A stretch of 64,000 nucleotides of DNA from Fontibacter flavus (GCF_042432905.1 NZ_JBHLWI010000083.1:62001-126000); one strand, 5' to 3'. Positions 53,943-62,340 are shown, counted from the first letter of the stretch. Numbers and translations: made by a program. The notes: a model not told the origin generated them from the letters alone.

Positions 53943-56392
53943 TGATGCGAACTTATCTTTTAATCTTAACGGTATTTCTTTCCACCTTTTCAATAAGCAA
54001 TGGACAACAGAAGGATTTCCAATGGAGGCTTGGCGTCAGTGGTGGCTACAGCAACTATTATGGTGATCTAAGTCCACGTACTATAAAGGGTTTTTCCTCA
54101 TGGGAAAGCATTCACCATCTACTCTATTTCAATGAGAATTATTTCAAGAAGCCTTCTTTCAAAATTTCATTGGAAAGACAATTGACCCCTACAGTAGGAT
54201 TGATGCTAAATTACGGTGAATATCACTTTACTATGAGTGACCGGTATATCCGTAGAAATGGAGAGATCTGGTTAAATGCCCCAAACTTCTCCCGAGGCCT
54301 GAATTTCCAAAACGAAAGCAGGGACATGGGACTTGCTTTAGTCTTCAAGGCTGATAATGACAGATTGTTGTCTTCCCGTTCTTGGATTGCTCCATATTTC
54401 ACTCTTGGAGTAGGAAGGATAAATTTTGATGTGAAGGGTGATTTACTGGATGCCGAAGGGCAAAGATATGATTACACGCTACTGGGACCAATTCATGACG
54501 GTATTTACGAAACCAGTCTTCCTTCTCTAAATACTGAATCTGATGGAGGCTATAAGACGGTTTCTTTTTACACTAACCTTGGCTTAGGATTTAGGATCAA
54601 ATTAGGAAAACGTTTGGAGCTGTTTGCGCAAAGCGATTTGATGTACACTTTTACTGATTATTTAGATGATGTCAGTGGTAACTACAGAACAAGCTATGAT
54701 AATGATTTCCAAGCTTATGCTGCCAAACCGGGCACCAATTCAGTTGATCCTGAAAATCCATATAGAGGAAACTCCGATTTGGGCAATGATTGGATCATAT
54801 ACCATGGCGTAGGGCTAAAATTCAATTTTGGGGCCAGCAAAAAAAGCTTTTCCGCGCCGAGATTAAGCACTTACACCCCTCATTACCAATCTTTTAGTGA
54901 ACAATCTTTTCCTGTAATAAAAGATTCAAAGGTTAAAAATCTACCAGACAACATAAAGATAGAGTCATTAGAAACCGAATTAGCAAAAACCATCCGTAAA
55001 CTGGACAGCACCGCCTACATAACCCAACTCTTAAACTGGGAACAACAAATTGCGCAAAAAGAAAATAACCTTCGCGCAATTGAAAACAAAAGGAAAAGTT
55101 TGCTGGAAATAGACAGGGTAATGCAAAGTCAAATAGATAGCCTCAATCAGAACAAGATTCTGGATACATCAACCCTGGACTCCCTAAGCCAATGGAGTAA
55201 AAAATCCCAGTTTAATCTGAGGTACAGTCTGGACAGCATCAGCCGAAGAGAGAAAGAGTTCCTATCAGAAATTGACAGTATTGCCCAAATGAAACAGCGA
55301 TATTCAGCCAGTCCTTCGGCTTCATTTGGGAATAATACCATTTCCTCCTCCAACCCTAAAGACACGATATTCATATTTCCGGAAAAAGAGGAGAAATCAA
55401 TTGTAGCCGGGCAAAAAAACACAGAAAAAGACAGTAATTCTGGTATTTTAAAAACTGAAAAATCAGAAGTCAAGACGCTCCCAAGTGCTCAAAGTGAAAG
55501 AAGTAGCAGAAGAGAGGAATCAGTGCTAAGTAATGCTGATCAGCAAGACGAGCTAAAAAGACTGCAACAAGAAAACCAATACTTAAGGTATCAACGAGAT
55601 CAACTATTGACAAACCTGTCAAATGCACCCTCCACAAGCCAAAGAAGGGATAACTCTTCAGGTCAGGTTGTATATGAACGTCAAACCATAACGGATCAAA
55701 GAACTATAAGTGAAACCGAAATTAAAGAAAAGCCAAAAAGAAGGTGGTGGTGGCCCTTTGGTGCAGGCGCTGCCGTAGGAAGCATAGCAGTAAGCTCCCT
55801 ACAATCTGAAAGCAAAGAAGATTCCACTGATGAATCTGTATTCATCCAAAATGAATTGAGAGAAATAAAATTAGCAGACAGCCTTCAACTCAAAAGTCCT
55901 TTAGCGGACAGTTTAGTCCGGTTGGATTTAAAATTGTTGTTCAGTCCAGAAGTAAAGGATTCCCTTACTTTCATTCCAATCAAGGAAAAACTGGATCTTG
56001 AGGAGAAGATCCTTCAAGATACAGTTTTTGCAGAAGGCAAAGAAAGAATTAGAATTTTACCCTCCAAAGTGATGGTTTTCTTCAAAGTCAACCAGAGGAC
56101 TCCTGATAAAACTGAAATCGAAAAACTGACCGAGTTTGTGGATTTCGTTAAAAATAACCCTGAATATCAGTTGGTCCTTTCTGGATTTGCAGACAATACT
56201 GGAAATCTACATTATAACTTAAAGCTAGCGGACGACAGAATGAAATCAGTTGGAGAATCTTTGCAGCAAGAATATGGATTAGCATCCATTCAGATCAGGT
56301 ACGAAACAGGAGGTCAAGTCCTCCGAAGTTCACAGCGCATTTCAAATGATCAGGATCGAAGAGTGGAAGCTAGGGTTGAAAAGATAAATTAA
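53942..56392 (+). CDS. OmpA-family protein with N-terminal barrel, coiled coil and C-terminal peptidoglycan-binding domain
   Basis: 816 residues with a signal peptide ending near SNGQ. Residues about 25-300 look like an outer-membrane barrel (GVSGGYSNYYGDLSPR, GLGFRIKLGKRLELFAQ). Residues 335-545 are helical and rich in Gln/Lys/Glu, with coiled-coil character. Near 595-615 comes a tryptophan-rich hydrophobic stretch (RRWWWPFGAGAAVG). The OmpA domain (about 690-815) has KVMVFFKVNQRTPD, LSGFADNTGNLHYN and LADDRMKSVGESL. It may join outer membrane, periplasm and peptidoglycan. The start could equally be the ATG one codon later. It is translationally coupled to the gene before it. Confidence 0.85.
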   Translation: MMRTYLLILTVFLSTFSISNGQQKDFQWRLGVSGGYSNYYGDLSPRTIKGFSSWESIHHLLYFNENYFKKPSFKISLERQLTPTVGLMLNYGEYHFTMSDRYIRRNGEIWLNAPNFSRGLNFQNESRDMGLALVFKADNDRLLSSRSWIAPYFTLGVGRINFDVKGDLLDAEGQRYDYTLLGPIHDGIYETSLPSLNTESDGGYKTVSFYTNLGLGFRIKLGKRLELFAQSDLMYTFTDYLDDVSGNYRTSYDNDFQAYAAKPGTNSVDPENPYRGNSDLGNDWIIYHGVGLKFNFGASKKSFSAPRLSTYTPHYQSFSEQSFPVIKDSKVKNLPDNIKIESLETELAKTIRKLDSTAYITQLLNWEQQIAQKENNLRAIENKRKSLLEIDRVMQSQIDSLNQNKILDTSTLDSLSQWSKKSQFNLRYSLDSISRREKEFLSEIDSIAQMKQRYSASPSASFGNNTISSSNPKDTIFIFPEKEEKSIVAGQKNTEKDSNSGILKTEKSEVKTLPSAQSERSSRREESVLSNADQQDELKRLQQENQYLRYQRDQLLTNLSNAPSTSQRRDNSSGQVVYERQTITDQRTISETEIKEKPKRRWWWPFGAGAAVGSIAVSSLQSESKEDSTDESVFIQNELREIKLADSLQLKSPLADSLVRLDLKLLFSPEVKDSLTFIPIKEKLDLEEKILQDTVFAEGKERIRILPSKVMVFFKVNQRTPDKTEIEKLTEFVDFVKNNPEYQLVLSGFADNTGNLHYNLKLADDRMKSVGESLQQEYGLASIQIRYETGGQVLRSSQRISNDQDRRVEARVEKIN

Positions 56393-56795
56393 AAATTAAA
56401 TTGAATTTTTTGCTGTCAATTTCTTTTGTCTATCCAAAATATTCAATGAAAGCTTCCATCCAAAATCAAATCGAAAACCATTTGCCTTTCATAATCTAAC
56501 TTCTCGCATCTATGACGAAATATAAAACAGAGCGCTGATGATGCAGATTTGGCATGTTTTCGCAGTTTTTTATTCCGAAATCCGATTTTCGACATCCTAC
56601 TTAATGAATCCCTTAATCCCCTAAACTCCTCAATGGTTCAAAAAAACCACCTATCCACTTCCGATATCAGCCTTTCGAAATTTGATGCTTACTTCTTGTT
56701 TATAAACTCTCGTTTCTCGCCTCTAAAAAATATACCCAAGATTCTTATGTATATAATTTTTTTATATATTTAACCATCCAATGCACATAAACACC
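56393..56795. other. 400-bp intergenic region before the PadR gene
   Basis: The area is AT-rich with decayed CTCGCATCT/CTCGTTTCTCGCCTC stretches (near 56500 and 56715) that recall the repeat at 44.7 kb. A TATATAATTTTTT-rich segment immediately precedes the PadR start and probably contains its promoter. No convincing gene. Confidence 0.45.
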
Positions 56796-57140
56796 ATGTC
56801 GAATAACAATCTGATCAAGGGAAGCCTACAGACCATCATCCTCAAACTGCTGGAAGAGAATGAAAAAATGTATGGCTACGAGATAACCCAAAGGGTAAAA
56901 GAACTGACTGAGGGTGAAATCAAAATCACCGAAGGTGCCCTCTACCCTGCCCTGCACAAGTTGGAGGCGGAAGGCCTGCTGACCACCGAAATCAAGCAGG
57001 TAGACAATCGGGTAAGGAAATACTACAGCCTGACCAAGGACGGTCAAAAGGAAGTCAGTGCCAAGATGTCCGAGTTGCAGAGTTTTGTAGGAAACCTCCA
57101 ACGCATCCTAGATTCTGAATGGAAGCCGGGTTTGGCTTAG
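56796..57140 (+). CDS. PadR-family transcriptional regulator
   Basis: From ATG 56796 it has 114 residues (an ATG at 56781 adds five). The winged helix shows GSLQTIILKLLEENEKMYGYEITQRV, ITEGALYPALHKLEAEGLL and RKYYSLTKDG. PadR proteins are dimeric repressors, often with the target operon directly downstream. Here the targets would be five paralogous membrane proteins, starting 418 bp later behind a DUF433 gene. PadR next to HAAS-domain membrane proteins is a known association. Confidence 0.93.
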   Translation: MSNNNLIKGSLQTIILKLLEENEKMYGYEITQRVKELTEGEIKITEGALYPALHKLEAEGLLTTEIKQVDNRVRKYYSLTKDGQKEVSAKMSELQSFVGNLQRILDSEWKPGLA

Positions 57141-57143
57141 ATT

Positions 57144-57195
57144 AAACCTTTGAGGTTTTAAAAACCTCGAAGGTTTTGTCTGAACAGAATAGGCT
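57144..57195. repeat. Left inverted flank of the DUF433 cassette
   Basis: A hairpin with arms 57144-57159 and 57161-57176 (one T-G pair; AACCTTTGAGGT... ACCTCGAAGGTT). It is followed by AGAATAGGCT at 57186-57195. The same elements appear in inverse orientation at 57485-57547. Confidence 0.65.
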
Positions 57196-57211
57196 TAACT
57201 ATTAAAAACAT

Positions 57212-57442
57212 ATGGAAAATTTACTAAAAAGAATTACGATCAATCCAGATATCGCGCATGGCAAACCAACTATCAGAAATACACGATATGGTGTTGCGTA
57301 TATCCTTGAATATTTGGCAGGGGGTGATACTGTTGAATATTTATTAGAGGAATTTAAGGATCTTGAAAAAGAAGATATAATGGCTTGCTTGGCTTATACA
57401 GCACAGATGGCAAATACGAAAGGCTTCCAAATCAGTGCATAA
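57212..57442 (+). CDS. DUF433 family protein (antitoxin-like), orphan
   Basis: A 76-residue protein with ITINPDIAHGKPTIRNTRYGV and YLAGGDTVEYLLEEFKDLEKEDIMACLAYTA, the DUF433 helix-turn-helix pattern. DUF433 genes are typically paired with a DUF5615/PIN-like toxin gene, but none follows here. It stands between padR and the membrane-protein array and is enclosed by inverted repeats, which suggests later insertion of the gene as a unit. Function as DNA-binding antitoxin is a family-based inference. Confidence 0.88.
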   Translation: MENLLKRITINPDIAHGKPTIRNTRYGVAYILEYLAGGDTVEYLLEEFKDLEKEDIMACLAYTAQMANTKGFQISA

Positions 57443-57484
57443 TAAGGTTTGTTTTGGATAAAAGTATGATTAGACAGTAAACTT

Positions 57485-57547
57485 AGCCTATTCTTTAATA
57501 AACAAGAAAATGTAAAACCTTCGAGGTCTCGTAGACCTCAAAGGTTA
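57485..57547. repeat. Right inverted flank of the DUF433 cassette
   Basis: AGCCTATTCT (57485-57494) is the reverse complement of the left-hand AGAATAGGCT. The hairpin at 57515-57546 (AACCTTCGAGGTCT / AGACCTCAAAGGTT) is the reverse complement of the left hairpin except for its loop and a few bases. It ends 11 nt before the first array gene. Confidence 0.65.
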
Positions 57548-57557
57548 GATTCAGACG

Positions 57558-58241
57558 ATGCGCCAACTAACCGACATAGAACTTCAAGAAATCCGCAAAG
57601 CCATCATGCGGAAAGAGATATCCTCAGGTGAGATTCTGATGGAGGTGTACGACCATTATATCAGTCACTTGCAGGAGTTTCCCGAAGAAGGATTCAATTC
57701 TCAGCTTTTTGATTTGGAACAAAAATTCACCTATGCTTACTGCCATGCACTTCAGTTCCGATTCAACAAGGAGGCCAAAGAAGACATCCACAAAACCCAA
57801 TGGTTAGTAATTCGGAAATATTTTTGCACATCTAGATGGCTCTATTTGGTGGGGATTCTGGCGATAGTCTATTACATCTCCAGCCAAGCAAGAAATGAGC
57901 AGGAATACACGCTGCTTTTGTTGTCTCCTATGATCCTACTTTTTGTATCCAACATTGTTTTCGGTATCCAAAACAGGAGGAAGTTGCGTCCAATAAAAAA
58001 AGCATTTAAAGGGATAGGAATTCCTATCAATTCCTCTCTGGCCTCACCTATTTCCGAGCGATTGTCTTTGCCAGTCCTGATGGCCCAAGTGTTTATCTAT
58101 TTGCTCAAACTGATCTTCACCAACATTGATCTAACACCTTACCTTTCCGCTGGTGCTGGGATGGTGACAGTTGTACTTATAATGTACACCTTATCCGTTT
58201 GGGAAGTCTGGGAAATCAAATCTAAAACGGCATTGGTATGA
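57558..58241 (+). CDS. Array membrane protein 1 (HAAS-like N-terminus, four TM)
   Basis: A 227-residue protein. The first 80 residues are soluble and helical, with LTDIELQEIRKAI, then EVYDHYISHLQ (near 29-39), the shared E-h-x-D-H motif of the array. Four hydrophobic segments follow: about 94-110, 117-136, 172-190 and 195-214. The N-terminal part recalls HAAS-type domains, which accompany PadR regulators; whether it is HAAS in the strict sense is not certain. Its last codons overlap the start of the next gene by 4 nt. Confidence 0.75.
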   Translation: MRQLTDIELQEIRKAIMRKEISSGEILMEVYDHYISHLQEFPEEGFNSQLFDLEQKFTYAYCHALQFRFNKEAKEDIHKTQWLVIRKYFCTSRWLYLVGILAIVYYISSQARNEQEYTLLLLSPMILLFVSNIVFGIQNRRKLRPIKKAFKGIGIPINSSLASPISERLSLPVLMAQVFIYLLKLIFTNIDLTPYLSAGAGMVTVVLIMYTLSVWEVWEIKSKTALV

Positions 58242-58921
58242 AACTGACCGAAAAAGATATCGAAAACCTGCATTACCATATCAATGGAAAGCATATCCAA
58301 TATATTGAAGTACGGGATGAAATATTAGACCATTACCTGACAGCCCTGGAAATGGAAGAAAAAAGGTCTTTTGAAGAGGTTTTAGCTGAATTGGATCAGA
58401 CTTTTTCAATTGGATATTGCAGACAAACCGCTAGAAATTACCTTCAAAATCTAAAGGCAGAGTACGCAGTTCGATTCAAAAAGGAATTATTTGCGTTTTT
58501 TACTACAAAAAAAATCTGGCTGAGCTTAGTAGTACTTGGGTTGGTAATAAGCATCCCAAATTGGTTCCCCCAAAGTGGGAAATTGATCCATATTTTAAAT
58601 AGTATCCTATTGATTTCTATAAGCTTTGAAAACTGGATTATTACAAAGACTTATCCCAACAAGGATCGAAAACACCATTATCGACGTATAGATAAAAAAC
58701 CTATTTTAGCCATAACCAAAGCAGATTCTCCAAAAGGTTTTGCCATTTTACAGATGATTTGTTTTGTAACTATCATGATTCCTTTGTTTTTATTCAGCGA
58801 AGAAAATCTATATAAGCCCCCTTACTTTTATGCGACTACTATTGGGATTTGGTTATTTCTGCTAATGACAATTGTCAGATACCGCACAAAAACCAACCTT
58901 TCAAAACCTCAAATAAGCTAA
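58238..58921 (+). CDS. Array membrane protein 2
   Basis: A 227-residue paralogue with LTEKDIENLHYHI and EILDHYLTALE in the same places as in gene 1, then a helical stretch and hydrophobic segments at about 91-107, 115-132, 168-185 and 193-212. The middle loop (about 135-165) is strongly basic. The start ATG lies inside the stop of gene 1 (ATGA), showing coupled translation. Function unknown. Confidence 0.75.
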   Translation: MKLTEKDIENLHYHINGKHIQYIEVRDEILDHYLTALEMEEKRSFEEVLAELDQTFSIGYCRQTARNYLQNLKAEYAVRFKKELFAFFTTKKIWLSLVVLGLVISIPNWFPQSGKLIHILNSILLISISFENWIITKTYPNKDRKHHYRRIDKKPILAITKADSPKGFAILQMICFVTIMIPLFLFSEENLYKPPYFYATTIGIWLFLLMTIVRYRTKTNLSKPQIS

Positions 58922-58932
58922 TCCCTACTTTC

Positions 58933-59601
58933 ATGAGAATGCTATCTGAAAACGAAATCCAACTAATCAAAGCCCGCTTGGAAAGCCTTAGCCTTTCTTA
59001 TATTGAAATATATAATGAACTCTATGATCATTATGTTACCGCACTGGAAGCAGTTTCAGAAGAATCTTTTGAAAGCAGGAAAAATGAGCTGGATGAGGAG
59101 TTTGCATGGTCCGTGGTACGAGAAATGGAAAAAGAGCTACTGAAAAACGTCAGTGAACAACTAGAACAATCACAATTTGAAGCTTTGAAATTTTGGAAAA
59201 TGGATTTTTGGAAAGTCTTGGGCATTTTCATCTACACTGCTTTGTTGATTACAGTTTATGAATTTATTAGCCTTGACGTCATGTTGGTTTTTTCTTTCGT
59301 ACCAGCATTGGGAATTATGATAGCCTTACTTAATCAGTCCGGAAATTACTTCTCATTTTCCCTTGACCCTAATTACTTCAGACCAAGAAATGTAATCCTT
59401 CAAGCAGCTTTGGGAAGGTATTCATTGGTACTAAACTTTAGTAATTTCTTTTTCATCTTAACATCTATTATCCTAAGCAACAATGGCTTTGAAAATTGGG
59501 CAATGTTATTGGTGCTTCTCTATAGTACGATTTTAAATGTCTATGCACTTTCATTATACGGTTCAATCAATCTCAAAACATTAAAACTGATCAAGCCATG
59601 A
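58933..59601 (+). CDS. Array membrane protein 3
   Basis: 222 residues from ATG 58933, 11 nt after the stop of gene 2; a longer frame opens at 58849 but would overlap gene 2 by 73 nt. It has LSENEIQLIKARL, ELYDHYVTALE and a long acidic helix with EEFAWSVVREMEKEL, then four hydrophobic segments (about 98-215). Same architecture as its neighbours, with little identity outside the N-terminal motif. Function unknown. Confidence 0.73.
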   Translation: MRMLSENEIQLIKARLESLSLSYIEIYNELYDHYVTALEAVSEESFESRKNELDEEFAWSVVREMEKELLKNVSEQLEQSQFEALKFWKMDFWKVLGIFIYTALLITVYEFISLDVMLVFSFVPALGIMIALLNQSGNYFSFSLDPNYFRPRNVILQAALGRYSLVLNFSNFFFILTSIILSNNGFENWAMLLVLLYSTILNVYALSLYGSINLKTLKLIKP

Positions 59602-60215
59602 AACTAAATCACGAACAGCTGGAAACGATCAGGCTAGAATTGTTAAAAGTCAAGATTTATTACACCGACATTCAGGATGAATTACTTGACCATGTAGCTT
59701 CTGAGACCGAGCAACTCATGCAGAAAGGCATGGATTTCAACACCGCATTTTCTCAAGCCGCCAAAAAGGTAAACCCGGAAAAATTTCAGATGGATGTACT
59801 CATCACTACCCATTTGGCAAAGATGAAGTCAATTTTCAAATCATTCATGGAACCGATGATTTTAATCAAATCCCTATTGTTGGCAGGTTTTATACTGGCT
59901 GTTGTGCATGGGATTGGTTTTGATGTACCTTTTGCTATCAAACTTTTAAAAGCTTCTTTTGTAGGGATTGGTGCTGTGTTGATGTTGGCAAGCTTCAAGC
60001 TCAAAGCGCTCAATAATTCCAAGCTAGTAGCTTCTTGGAATTCAGCGTGGTTGATCTTCTGTCTTTTCTTGCCTATCACTAATTTCGGTTTGTTACGTTC
60101 CGTTGGATTTGATCCTCATACAATCCTGGCATTTACCTCTGTTTACGTATCATTTTTGTTTGTAAACGGCCTCACGCTGACCATCCGTGAAGCACAAAAA
60201 TTGAAGACGGTATGA
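59598..60215 (+). CDS. Array membrane protein 4
   Basis: A 205-residue paralogue with LNHEQLETIRLELL, ELLDHVASETE and ALFSQAAKK-like helical end (here TAFSQAAKKVN). Hydrophobic segments lie at about 88-105, 115-132, 145-163 and 172-190. Start overlaps the stop of gene 3 by 4 nt. The E-h-x-D-H motif has Val instead of Tyr after His, as in gene 5, so genes 4 and 5 form the closest pair. Function unknown. Confidence 0.75.
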   Translation: MKLNHEQLETIRLELLKVKIYYTDIQDELLDHVASETEQLMQKGMDFNTAFSQAAKKVNPEKFQMDVLITTHLAKMKSIFKSFMEPMILIKSLLLAGFILAVVHGIGFDVPFAIKLLKASFVGIGAVLMLASFKLKALNNSKLVASWNSAWLIFCLFLPITNFGLLRSVGFDPHTILAFTSVYVSFLFVNGLTLTIREAQKLKTV

Positions 60216-60904
60216 AACTGAACAACGAGCAAATCGAGCAACTCAAAAAACTGATTTCCTACAAGGGTTATCAGGAGATTAATGTACAGTACGAAATACT
60301 GGACCATGTGGCCTGTAAAGTGGAAGAGTTGATGGAGAATAATCCAAAGCTGACCGTAACCGATGCTTTTCAAAAAGTGCATGCTTCCTTTGGGATTTTT
60401 GGGTTTTCAGGACTGGAGGAGTCCTATAAAAAGATGATTGAAAAAAGACTTTGGGGTTATTATTGGAATGAACTCAAGCAACTCTTTACCAGCTACAGAA
60501 TTATCTTTCCATTGGGGTTGCTTTTTATCTTTTTCCAATCCTCCGCTTTATTGCAGGATTCCAAAGCATGGATCTTGATGATGATAGGCTTTCTGTTCTT
60601 TTCATTTATATGGGTAGTAATCCGCTATTGGAATACCCACAAAAAGTATAAAATGTATGCTTCCTATATGGCTTCCAACAGTGTTTTCCAGCTGATTAAT
60701 TTTGGAGTATTGGTTTGCACGCAGGGACATGCTTTTGTTTACAGACAGGAAGGTGTACAAGATGGCATATTTGCTAATATGCTTATTGGAGCAATTTTGA
60801 CAGCGATATCCTTTCTTTTCATCAGCATTTTCATTTTACCAAGGGTCTTGGACAGGAGTATTGCAGATACGGAGGGCTTGATCCAGGTTTATGGGGAGGG
60901 ATGA
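60212..60904 (+). CDS. Array membrane protein 5
   Basis: A 230-residue paralogue: LNNEQIEQLKKLI, EILDHVACKVE, a longer helical N-terminal region (to about 95), then hydrophobic segments at about 100-117, 122-140, 160-178 and 190-210. Start overlaps gene 4 by 4 nt. It is last of the array; a repeat field begins 20 bp after its stop, so the hairpins there may stop transcription. Function unknown. Confidence 0.75.
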   Translation: MKLNNEQIEQLKKLISYKGYQEINVQYEILDHVACKVEELMENNPKLTVTDAFQKVHASFGIFGFSGLEESYKKMIEKRLWGYYWNELKQLFTSYRIIFPLGLLFIFFQSSALLQDSKAWILMMIGFLFFSFIWVVIRYWNTHKKYKMYASYMASNSVFQLINFGVLVCTQGHAFVYRQEGVQDGIFANMLIGAILTAISFLFISIFILPRVLDRSIADTEGLIQVYGEG

Positions 60905-60923
60905 ATCCCTTTATGATTCATGT

Positions 60924-61197
60924 CAGCCATGCCTATGGCATTATCCACCACCGTTTCCTGCCCTTAACAACGGGTTGAAACCCGTTGTTAAGATGTCGGC
61001 CGCTCCGATGGAGCTCAATATCCTTAGGCAAGAATGAAGACATTCCAAATAAAAAGAGCCCTGCTAGAATTGTTGAAAATCTCAGCTATCAGAGCCACCC
61101 GCACCAGTGCCAGAGGCACGGCCGACACCTTACCCGTGGGTTTCAACCCACGGATAAACAGGCATCTCACCTACCTAATAAGTCCCGTAGGGATGGA
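60924..61197. repeat. Composite hairpin repeat, unit 1
   Basis: Three hairpins on the left: GCCAT/ATGGC at 60926-60939; a 14-bp perfect stem at 60963-60976 with 60979-60992; GCTCC/GGAGC at 61002-61014. Three on the right: GTGCC/GGCAC at 61107-61119; CCGTGGGTT/AACCCACGG at 61134-61153; TCCC/GGGA at 61183-61193. The right-hand three are reverse-complement relatives of the left-hand three in mirrored order, around a spacer of about 90 nt. This is a REP/BIME-like unit. Confidence 0.75.
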
Positions 61198-61303
61198 TGA
61201 CATTAAATTAACCGATTAATTCAATCGCAATGCTTCCACGACAACAAGATGATTTTTATTTTTATAGGAGTATCCATTTTGTTTTACCTAACCTTTTTTC
61301 AAC

Positions 61304-61765
61304 ATGGCCAACACCTACTCCTGCTTGGTAGTCCAAACAGTTTTTGCAGTCAAGTACAGAAATGCATTGATCCAAAATCCATGGAAAGAGGAATTATTCT
61401 CTGTAATTGGGAACCTAATCAATGAGACAGAATGTCAATCTTTAATCGTAAATGGCGTATCCGATCATGTGCATTGTTTATTTGGCTTAAAACCAAAACA
61501 CTCCCTATCCAATGTAATGCAATCCGTAAAAGCAAAATCCTCCAAATGGCTTAATGAATCGAATTACCTACAATCAAGATTTGAATGGCAGGATGGTTTT
61601 GGTGCTTTTTCATACAGCAATGGTCAAATAAATAAGGTGTATCATTATATCAAAAACCAAGAAGCACATCACCGTAAGACCGCCTTTTTGGATGAATATG
61701 AAATGATGCTAAAAAAATACCGTATTGATTATGATGATAAATACCTTTTCAAATTACCTGAATAA
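61304..61765 (+). mobile_element. Y1 (IS200/IS605-type, REP-associated) transposase
   Basis: A 153-residue protein with the HUH motif HVH at 55-57 (SDHVHCLFG) and a C-terminal YHYIKNQ helix with Tyr 115 and Gln 119, the expected Y-x3-Q arrangement. Length and form match TnpA/RAYT single-strand DNA transposases, which cut and join at hairpin structures. It is complete and placed between hairpin unit 1 and units 2/3, the probable substrates. There is no TnpB or accessory gene. It looks potentially active, but this cannot be shown. Confidence 0.92.
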
Positions 61766-61768
61766 TAT

Positions 61769-62043
61769 CGGCCATGCCTATGGCATTTGCTCTACCTCAT
61801 CCTGCTCTGATCAACGGGTTAAAACCCGTTGCTAATCAATCGGCCGCTCCGATGGAGCTAAATTTTTCTGTTAAATCATATTTGAATCCTTTAGGAAGGA
61901 AAGCCTGAGACAAAGATTAAAAACCTCAGGCACCACAGACCGACCCCTAACCTAGTGCCACCGGCACGGCCGACATCTTACCCGTGGGTTTCAACCCACG
62001 GATACCCATGCATCACTCCCCAAAAAGTCCCGTAGGGATGGGC
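61769..62043. repeat. Composite hairpin repeat, unit 2
   Basis: Same order as unit 1: GCCAT hairpin (61771-61784), CAACGGGTT/AACCCGTTG (61812-61831), GCTCC/GGAGC (61846-61858), spacer, GTGCC/GGCAC (61955-61967), CCGTGGGTT/AACCCACGG (61982-62001), TCCC/GGGA (62028-62038). It starts 3 nt after the transposase stop. Confidence 0.75.
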
Positions 62044-62121
62044 GATATACTCTTAAATTTTACTATCAATACAACCCTATCCCTATAAAATCTGCCAAAC
62101 CTACACCATTTTAACCCGTGA

Positions 62122-62340
62122 AATCCCGTTGTTAAGATGTCGGCCGCTCCGATGGAGCTATATTTTTCTGTTAAATCATATTTGAATCCTTTAGGTAGGA
62201 AAGCCCAAGACAAAGATTAAAAAACCTCAGACACCACAGACCGACCCCTAACCCAGTGCCACCGGCACGGCCGACATCTTACCCGTGGGTTTCATCCCAC
62301 GGATACCCATGCATCACTCCCCAAAAAGTCCCATAGGGAC
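62122..62340. repeat. Composite hairpin repeat, unit 3 (tandem copy of unit 2)
   Basis: 62141-62340 repeats 61841-62040 at an offset of exactly 300 bp with only scattered substitutions and a compensated 1-nt insertion. The first left hairpin is missing and the second is degenerate (AACCCGTG...). The last one is the complete GTCCC-ATA-GGGAC dyad at 62328-62340. Confidence 0.75.

Noticed and set aside
53930..53945. Strong Shine-Dalgarno sequence GGAGGT before the OmpA gene
   Set aside because: It is the coding end of the upstream gene (Arg-Arg-stop), and Bacteroidota generally do not rely on this signal; judged coincidental.
56549..56773. 74-codon frame upstream of padR
   Set aside because: Starts in a decayed repeat-like area, Ser/Phe/Leu-rich without domain, and ends just before the PadR promoter region; more likely chance.
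58849..58932. Longer start of array protein 3
   Set aside because: It would overlap gene 2 by 73 nt and add a non-conserved leader; the ATG at 58933 aligns the N-terminus with the other four paralogues.
61034..61219. Short plus-strand frames within repeat unit 1
   Set aside because: They run through the hairpins, have no homologous look and no independent start signal; they arise from the repeat sequence.
60924..62340. Regular repeats considered as a CRISPR array
   Set aside because: The repeats are different hairpins in mirrored order with irregular spacing, no constant repeat of 24-40 bp with unique spacers, and no cas genes; a Y1 transposase explains them better.
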